Below the pieces are notes generated by a model, which saw only the letters and a list, made by a program, of their open reading frames with translations, was not told the DNA's origin and did not search any database. A stretch of 38,095 nt of DNA, taken from Treponema sp. UBA3813 (GTDB lineage Bacteria; Spirochaetota; Spirochaetia; Treponematales; Treponemataceae). Positions 33,061 through 38,095 of this stretch are shown in pieces; the stretch's first letter is position 1; each line of letters starts with the position of its first letter. Made by a program: the position numbers and the translations under genes. The stretch lies in the NCBI GenBank assembly GCA_002368605.1, contig DFEB01000020.1, positions 43,096 to 81,190 of the forward strand, written 5' to 3'.

Positions 33061-34912
33061 AAATCTTCTTCTTTTTATGCGCCGATTTCCTGACTTGGCG
33101 CGCATGTTCTCTCTCAATTCTGAATCCGACATTCCAGAAGATATTCCCGGCCATCTTATAGCCCCTCTGGAAATTCTTCCCTCAAAACAAGGAATCCTTA
33201 CGGCAAAAGACAGCGGAAAACTGCTTCATTCCCTTTACAATCCCATTCGCGAGGCAGAACAGGCGGCTCGCAGCGCAAAATCTTCAATTACAGATTGTTA
33301 TGGCTGCGCTTTTTTTTCTTTCGGGCTAGGCTACGCGGCTCTTTCTTACGCCGCCCTTTTTCCAAATGACACTCTTATCTTAGTCGAAAACGATCCCAGA
33401 TATTTTTTTACAGCCCTTTCCCTTGTCGATTGGTCGCCGATTTTCTCCATAAAAAACTGCATTATCGCCTTAGGAACAGGTGTTGACTCCGTTGTCTCCC
33501 TTATCGAAAACACAGGCGGAATCAAGCACACAGCTCTTCTCGAAAACCCGGCCCAGTCTGCCCATTCCGCAGATTATTTTTCGGCATTACGCTCTCTTAT
33601 TGAGCGAAACCGCCGCAAAGTTGAGATTAACGCCTCTACTCTGGAAAAGTTCTCCACTCTCTGGCTAAAAAACACCTGCAAAAACCTGAAATATCTTAAA
33701 TATTTGGATGGCATTTCAATTTTTCAGGATTCCTGCCCGCCCTTTCTCCCTGTGGTAATTCTTGCGGCGGGGCCTACTTTAGAGGGAATTCTCCCTCACC
33801 TTGCGCAAATCAAAAAACGGGCGATTCTTGTCGCCGTGGACACAGCCCTGCGCGCCTGCCTGCGCTCTGGAGTTGAGCCGGATTTTGTCGTGCTGGCTGA
33901 CCCACAATATTATGCCTACCGCCACATTGCAGGGCTTTCCTCTCCATCAAGCATTCTAATCACAGAAAGTGCGGCTTATCCCGCCGTCTACCGCTTCAAA
34001 TGCAAAAAAATTGTCTTGTGCGCATCCCTTTTCCCACTGGGTCAGTATATCGAGTCAAAAATCGGGAGCAAGGGTGCGCTCGTGGCAGGCGGTTCGGTCT
34101 CAACGACGGCATGGGATTTTGCCCGCTTCATCGGAGCAAAAGAAATTTTCTGCGCCGGCCTTGATTTGGGCTATCCTCACTTTCAGACCCACATCCGCGG
34201 CTCAACCTTTGAAGAGAATATTCACACAAAATCAGGACGGCTCTCCCCGGCAGAAGAACTTGGCTCTTCCCTCTTGTTTGGCGCCGACATTCAAAAGGCA
34301 AGCGATTACAAAGGCGAAAGAATCCTAACCGACAGCAAAATGAAAATGTTCGCCTGGTGGTTTGAGAGCAAGGCCGAAGAGTTCAAGGACTCAATAAAAA
34401 GCTACTCCCTCTCAGAAAATTCCCTTAAAATCCCAAATTTCTCGGTCAAAAACATTGGAGAATTGCTCGCCCGACCGGAACTTTCCTCTCAAAAAGAAGA
34501 ATTCTTCAAAAAGTGCGATGCAAGGAGAATAGGGAGCGACCACGATTGCGGGGGCAAAACCAGTGAGTCAGCAAAAGCGGAAATTTTCGACGCAGCCCTT
34601 GAAAATCTCAAAGCAGGGCTTGAAGAACTCTACTCCACCGCAAAAAAAGGCATTCGTCTCGCCGAGCAGGGGCTTCTCTCTCAAAATCCAGGCGCGTTTC
34701 TCACGGATCTTTCCAAAATCGACTCTCAGATTCTTCATTCTGAATACAAAGAAATCGCTTCCCTGGTCTTCCCCACCGAAAAAAAACTGGCCGCCCTTTT
34801 TGAAAATCTCACGCCAATGCGCGATGAAATCAAGGCTTCATTCCAAAAGTCAAAAATCATCTACAAAGAACTTATGAATGGAATCACGCTATATCAGGCG
34901 CATTTAACTTAA
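33041..34912 (+). CDS. DUF115/Maf-like (MptE-type) protein
   Basis: 623 residues matching the DUF115 family, which includes the motility-accessory (Maf) flagellin glycosyltransferases and MptE-like pterin enzymes. The central domain (about 235-400) shows VVILAAGPTLEGILPHLAQIKKRAILVAVDTALRACLRSGVEPDFVVLADPQ and KEIFCAGLDLGYP, the family's core. No signal peptide or span. I use the TTG at 33041, 10 nt after GGAG within ftsI; an ATG at 33077 is the alternative but has no ribosome site. It is co-transcribed with lepB and ftsI. In spirochaetes a flagellin-glycosylation role is plausible, but no flagellar gene lies here. Confidence 0.82.
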   Translation: MNSIWNKNLLLFMRRFPDLARMFSLNSESDIPEDIPGHLIAPLEILPSKQGILTAKDSGKLLHSLYNPIREAEQAARSAKSSITDCYGCAFFSFGLGYAALSYAALFPNDTLILVENDPRYFFTALSLVDWSPIFSIKNCIIALGTGVDSVVSLIENTGGIKHTALLENPAQSAHSADYFSALRSLIERNRRKVEINASTLEKFSTLWLKNTCKNLKYLKYLDGISIFQDSCPPFLPVVILAAGPTLEGILPHLAQIKKRAILVAVDTALRACLRSGVEPDFVVLADPQYYAYRHIAGLSSPSSILITESAAYPAVYRFKCKKIVLCASLFPLGQYIESKIGSKGALVAGGSVSTTAWDFARFIGAKEIFCAGLDLGYPHFQTHIRGSTFEENIHTKSGRLSPAEELGSSLLFGADIQKASDYKGERILTDSKMKMFAWWFESKAEEFKDSIKSYSLSENSLKIPNFSVKNIGELLARPELSSQKEEFFKKCDARRIGSDHDCGGKTSESAKAEIFDAALENLKAGLEELYSTAKKGIRLAEQGLLSQNPGAFLTDLSKIDSQILHSEYKEIASLVFPTEKKLAALFENLTPMRDEIKASFQKSKIIYKELMNGITLYQAHLT

Positions 34913-34981
34913 GTACAGAAAAATTCCCCCTAATTCGTTTTTTTTTCTAAAGTCTCGCCACCAGCAAGCCGAAAATAATAA

Positions 34982-35040
34982 TGTACCGCACAGTACAGGA
35001 TGTGCCCTTTTTTCGGGCAGAACATCCAGACACCCTGTAC
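34982..35040 (+). ncRNA. Structured leader region, unknown
   Basis: Two competing folds: a short hairpin TGTAC (34982-34986) with GTACA (34993-34997), or a long one in which GTACA/TGTAC, GGATGT/ACATCC and GCCC/GGGC stack around the loop TTTTTTC (34993-35040). The GTACA segment belongs to both. It opens a 300-bp gap between the DUF115 gene and the HD-GYP gene. No known riboswitch class recognised. Confidence 0.45.
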
Positions 35041-35067
35041 CGTGGAAATGTGATTCTTGTAGCTGTG

Positions 35068-35090
35068 AAATGCAAGATGTTGCATTTTTT
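35068..35090 (+). terminator. Terminator-like hairpin 1 in HD-GYP leader
   Basis: AAATGCAA (35068-35075), loop GATG, TTGCATTT, with six Ts in all. Eight pairs, A/T-rich. Confidence 0.55.
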
Positions 35091-35106
35091 GGTCTCCATG
35101 ATTTTG

Positions 35107-35143
35107 AAAGACAAAGAGCGTGTAAGGCTTTTTGTCTTTTTTA
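35107..35143 (+). terminator. Terminator hairpin 2 in HD-GYP leader
   Basis: AAAGACAAAGAGC (35107-35119), loop GTGTAAG, GCTTTTTGTCTTT (35127-35139), thirteen pairs with one G-U, followed by TTTATTTT. It lies 70 nt before the HD-GYP ATG, so it either ends the lepB-ftsI-DUF115 transcript or attenuates the next gene. Confidence 0.75.
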
Positions 35144-35212
35144 TTTTAAAGGTCATTCAGCACACATTCAAGATTTTCACACTTTATGCCGATATTAAGA
35201 ACGGAGATTTAT

Positions 35213-36466
35213 ATGACTTCGTTTTCAGTAGCAGAATTAAAAGACGGACAGCATTTTCCTGGCCGAGTTATTCTCGACAAGAACTTTGTCCTTCTCGATG
35301 GTAACCTTTCTTTCTCAAAGACATTACAATCTCGACTCGTTGAATGGGGATTTAAAGAAATTCACTGTGAAGCAGAAGCCCCGTCTACACCCATAAAATC
35401 TCAGCCAGTTTCCACAGATACATCTGAACCAGTTGATTTAGACATTGACGCCCTGAATCAGGAATATGAAAACAAAACAAAAACCCTGAACTCAGCATTA
35501 AAAGTCTCCGTAGCAAAGGCTGAACAGTCAATAAAATCATTCCCCAATAAAAACCGAATGGAAATAGTAACCGGAGTTTACAATGATTTTCTTGATTATA
35601 CGCAAAAAGTCTTTACCCGCTATGTCACCCATCAGGAATTAAACATCGATGATTTATCCGAATCGATTTCCCTTCTCATTGATTTTGTTAAAGAAAACAA
35701 AAAATATTTGCTGAGAATACAACCAACGGAAGAGCATAAACTCGACAAGAATTTCCTCACAAGCCACTGTTTGCGCTCGACGATTATCGCAATCGTTATC
35801 GCACTTCAGATTAAAATGCCGCCTGCAAAAATCATAGAACTGGGAGTTGCGGGCCTTGTGCATGAAATCGGTCAGATAAAACTTCCTCCGCAGCTTTACC
35901 TCACAGACAAGCCGCTTTCACCACAGGCTAAAAATCTTCTTGCGACACATACAGTTCTCGGATTCAATATTGTCAAGGAAGCAGGCTTTCCACTTCCTAT
36001 TCAAGTTGGAATTCTTGAGCATCATGAAAGGGAAAACGGTCAGGGCTACCCGCGTCATTTACCAGGAAACAAAATCTCTGCCTACGGAAAGATTCTTTCG
36101 GTGGCGTGCAGTTATGAAGCAATTACTTCTCCGCGTCATTATAAAGCAGCACGCTCTCTCTATGAGGCCACGATTGAAATGCTCATGAATAAGAACAAGC
36201 AATATGATGATATCGTTCTCAGGGCGCTTGTATCTGCAGTCTCCCTCTTTCCAATCGGAACCTATGTCTATCTCGCAAACGGAAAAATCGCGCAAGTCTC
36301 GGAAAGCAATCCGGCAGATCCGCGATTGCCAATGGTTGAGCTTGTCGGCGAAAAAAATGAGCTTGGAAATCCAAAAACAATCATTACTGACAATGATAAA
36401 TATAAAATCGTCCGCGTCTTAAACAAAGAAGAACTGAAAGGCGTTCAGGCCTATATAAACAATTAG
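35213..36466 (+). CDS. Variant HD-GYP domain protein
   Basis: 417 residues from ATG 35213 (MTSFSVAELKDG), with GGAG 7 nt upstream. An N-terminal DUF3391-like module (about 1-55) and a helical region precede the HD-GYP domain (about 175-330), which in other bacteria hydrolyses c-di-GMP. The core differs from consensus: HDIGK reads HEIGQ (217-221), and the second motif reads HHERENGQGYP (270-280), where GYP and both His are kept but the usual HHExxDGxGYP has N for D. HTVLGFNIV keeps its His. The HD-to-HE change hits a metal ligand, so activity is uncertain; it might be a c-di-GMP sensor. Its stop overlaps that of the convergent aldo-keto reductase by 4 bp. Confidence 0.85.
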   Translation: MTSFSVAELKDGQHFPGRVILDKNFVLLDGNLSFSKTLQSRLVEWGFKEIHCEAEAPSTPIKSQPVSTDTSEPVDLDIDALNQEYENKTKTLNSALKVSVAKAEQSIKSFPNKNRMEIVTGVYNDFLDYTQKVFTRYVTHQELNIDDLSESISLLIDFVKENKKYLLRIQPTEEHKLDKNFLTSHCLRSTIIAIVIALQIKMPPAKIIELGVAGLVHEIGQIKLPPQLYLTDKPLSPQAKNLLATHTVLGFNIVKEAGFPLPIQVGILEHHERENGQGYPRHLPGNKISAYGKILSVACSYEAITSPRHYKAARSLYEATIEMLMNKNKQYDDIVLRALVSAVSLFPIGTYVYLANGKIAQVSESNPADPRLPMVELVGEKNELGNPKTIITDNDKYKIVRVLNKEELKGVQAYINN

Positions 36467-37227
36467 TTGAAGAAAGCCCTGATTTTTTCAGCTTCCTCGT
36501 AAAACTGTTCGTCCAGACGGGGCGGATTTTTCGTAAAATAAAGGATTTGCTGGAGCTCGTCGGGATTTCTCGCTCCCCAAAGCGGAACTACATTCTCAAA
36601 AGGCAAAAAATATCCCAGTGCAAGGGGAAGATTTGTAAGAACACCGCCGCACAAAGGCTGCATAGCGATAAAACCTATGTCTTTTTCGTAAAAACGCCGG
36701 GTCAGATTTTCCACGCTCTCAGGGCAAAGCATGTTAAAAGGAAACTGAATCGTCTCCCAGCCCGCGTCAGAATACAAAACACGCTCGGCCAAATCCATAG
36801 AATCAGTGACTATTCCAAAGTGGCGGATAAGGCCAGAAGATTTTAATTCGACAAGTTTTTCAATGATTTCAGTGCCGTCGTTGATTTTAGGAAGGTTCTC
36901 AGGATTTTCAAGCTGATACAAATCGATGTAGCCAGTCCCCAGATTGCGAAGGCTCACATCCACATCGATTGCAAGCTCTCCCCCGTTGCGAGGAGAGCTT
37001 TTCGTGGCGATAAAAACATTTTCCCGCACATCGGAAAGTGCCGCCCCCAGCCGTCGCTCGCTTTCAGGAGCTCTGGTAGAAGTGTCAAAGAAATTCACAC
37101 CGTCTTCGTAAGCCATGCGAACCATCTGATGAGCAAGTTCAGGGTCTTCAATATCCCCAATCCGCTGGGCACCAAATGCCGACCGAGAAACCAATAAATT
37201 AGACTTACCAAGCGAGATGTAATCCAT
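36463..37227 (-). CDS. Aldo-keto reductase family protein lacking catalytic Tyr and His
   Basis: 254 residues, a shortened AKR TIM barrel. The family scaffold is clear (MDYISLGKSNLLVSRSAFGAQRIGD, GYIDLYQLENPE, IRHFGIVTDS, IGFIAMQPLCGGVL). In the catalytic tetrad Asp48 and Lys76 remain, but the FDTAxxYGxSE motif reads FDTSTRAPESE, so Tyr53 is Ala, and the active-site His of YQLHNP is Glu107. Without Tyr and His the normal hydride-transfer chemistry is not expected. It could be a binding or regulatory descendant. The C-terminal NADP-binding segment (LWGARNPDELQQIL) is shortened but recognisable. No Shine-Dalgarno; the ATG lies in A/T-rich repeats. Confidence 0.82.
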   Translation of the reverse strand: MDYISLGKSNLLVSRSAFGAQRIGDIEDPELAHQMVRMAYEDGVNFFDTSTRAPESERRLGAALSDVRENVFIATKSSPRNGGELAIDVDVSLRNLGTGYIDLYQLENPENLPKINDGTEIIEKLVELKSSGLIRHFGIVTDSMDLAERVLYSDAGWETIQFPFNMLCPESVENLTRRFYEKDIGFIAMQPLCGGVLTNLPLALGYFLPFENVVPLWGARNPDELQQILYFTKNPPRLDEQFYEEAEKIRAFFN

Positions 37228-37250
37228 AATTCAATTCATAATTCAAAATG

Positions 37251-37297
37251 CACAATGCATAGATGACAGAAAAAAAGGCCTGAAACTATGCATTGTG
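37251..37297. repeat. Inverted repeat between glyQS and AKR gene
   Basis: CACAATGCATAG (37251-37262) and CTATGCATTGTG (37286-37297), twelve perfect pairs, with a 23-base spacer and flanking AATTCA/ATGCATT simple repeats. No T-tract after either arm, so a poor terminator. It fills the 86-bp gap. Confidence 0.75.
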
Positions 37298-37313
37298 AAT
37301 TAAGCATTATGCA

Positions 37314-38095
37314 TTACCTTTCTACAGGCTTGTAGTTTTTGATAGCGGTGAAGAGGAAGGTGTGCAGGTCTTCAATTTTGACCCTCTCCTGCTCCATGCT
37401 GTCTCGGAAACGGACGGTGACGGTGCCGTAGTTTTTGTTTTCTGAGCCGTCGTCGTTCTTTTCGTTGATTGTGTCGTAGTCAACTGTAACGCAGAAAGGA
37501 GTTCCGACCTCGTCCTGACGGCGATAGCGCTTACCGACAGTGCCGCTCAAGTCGTAGTCAGTTACGAAATCCTCTTTGAGCATGTGCTGGATTTCCTTTG
37601 CCTTTTCTGCAAGGCCGTCTTTCTTCATGAGAGGAAGCACGGCGACAGTAATCGGAGCCAGTTTCGGATGCAGGTGGAGGACTGTTCGATAGTCTTCTTT
37701 TCCGTCTTTGCCCACATTTTCTTCTTCGTAAGCCTCGCAAAGGAACATGAGGAAGTTGCGGTTAAGGCCGGCTGAGGTTTCGATTACATAAGGAATGAAC
37801 TTTTTGTTTCCGTCTTCCTGATCGATGTAGCTCATGTCCTTCTTTGAATATTCCTGATGCTGGCTCAAATCGAAGTCCGTGCGGCTGTGGACTCCCTCAA
37901 CCTCTTCAAAGCCAATGGGGAAGTTGTAGGTGACATCGTAAGCGTCTTTTGCGTAGTGGGCCAGCTTGTCGTGGTGATGCCATTTGAGGTTTTTCTCGGC
38001 GATACCGTATTTGAGGTAGAAATTCCAGCGGTCTTTTCTCCATCGCTCGAAAGTCTCGTCCTCAGTGCCCGGCTTACAGAAATATTCCATTTCCA
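37314..38095 (-). CDS. glyS: Glycyl-tRNA synthetase (single-chain type), 5' end cut
   Basis: The 260 residues in the window are the C-terminal half of a class II, alpha2-type GlyRS. The frame is open at the window edge and enters with EMEYFCKPGTEDETFERW, then FPIGFEEVEGVHSRTDFDLSQHQEYSKKDM, YVIETSAGLNRNFLMFL (motif 3 region) and the anticodon-binding domain HLHPKLAPITVAVLPL...FVTDYDLSGTVGKRYRRQDEVGTPFCVTVD. An ATG at 38090 is internal (the Met of EMEYF), not the start. The protein charges tRNA-Gly in the cytosol. It is not the separate GlyQ/GlyS alpha-beta enzyme of most Gram-negatives. Confidence 0.95.
   Translation of the reverse strand, partial: EMEYFCKPGTEDETFERWRKDRWNFYLKYGIAEKNLKWHHHDKLAHYAKDAYDVTYNFPIGFEEVEGVHSRTDFDLSQHQEYSKKDMSYIDQEDGNKKFIPYVIETSAGLNRNFLMFLCEAYEEENVGKDGKEDYRTVLHLHPKLAPITVAVLPLMKKDGLAEKAKEIQHMLKEDFVTDYDLSGTVGKRYRRQDEVGTPFCVTVDYDTINEKNDDGSENKNYGTVTVRFRDSMEQERVKIEDLHTFLFTAIKNYKPVER

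Noticed and set aside
34981-35304. 107-codon frame starting at 34981
   Set aside because: It covers two terminator hairpins and the start of the HD-GYP gene, has no ribosome site and no protein-like pattern.
1-38095. CRISPR array, prophage, IS element, tRNA or rRNA
   Set aside because: No regularly spaced repeats, no transposase or phage genes, and no intergenic gap holds a cloverleaf that I can find.

Overview
The window looks like a chromosomal stretch of a gut- or rumen-type spirochaete, most likely a pectin-degrading Treponema. This is inferred from the gene set (type III glutamine synthetase, Amt fused to PII, a large secreted pectinesterase/acetylesterase, a DUF115/Maf-like protein, a spirochaete-style LysM/M23 peptidase, glycyl-tRNA synthetase of the single-chain type) and from intergenic palindromes; no rRNA or marker gene settles it. 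There are no tRNA, rRNA, IS element, phage or CRISPR array that I can see. Both ends cut genes: pyrG at the left (3' end missing) and glycyl-tRNA synthetase at the right (5' end missing).

Bases 1-16000 are a nitrogen/glutamine block. On the minus strand lie a YkgJ-type Cys-cluster gene followed by pyrG (CTP synthase), a three-gene ion-channel operon (two pore-loop/RCK subunits with non-potassium selectivity filters plus a free cyclic-nucleotide-binding protein), and a tight operon carA - carB N-half - asnB - carB C-half. CarB is split at its internal domain boundary and asparagine synthetase sits between the halves. Divergent from carA on the plus strand are amt-PII and glnN (GSIII). Four transcription units here (ykgJ-pyrG, carA operon, amt, glnN) share one layout: a near-consensus promoter with a 17-bp spacer, then within about 15 nt of the predicted start a terminator-like hairpin, then the Shine-Dalgarno and gene. 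amt and glnN share an almost identical hairpin; carA and ykgJ share another one with a conserved G-G mismatch. Every unit makes or spends glutamine, so I propose a glutamine/nitrogen attenuation regulon.

Bases 16000-22800 carry aromatic and branched-chain amino acid genes and wall genes: a DAHP synthase-prephenate dehydratase fusion, ilvH, a MATE transporter, a D,D-carboxypeptidase (dacA type) and chorismate synthase (aroC). aroF-pheA, dacA and aroC each have an extended -10 box only 6-7 nt before the ATG and no Shine-Dalgarno, so they look leaderless.

Bases 22800-38095 carry a 1278-residue exported pectin methylesterase + CE12-type esterase, a secreted beta-propeller + degenerate NodB protein with a small zinc-ribbon gene, a LysM/M23 peptidase, then lepB - ftsI-type PBP - DUF115 protein on the plus strand, a variant HD-GYP protein behind an elaborate leader, a degenerate aldo-keto reductase, and glyQS. 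Small palindromic repeats are scattered through the window, several of them in frame inside carA, where they account for two extra linker segments in an otherwise intact enzyme.
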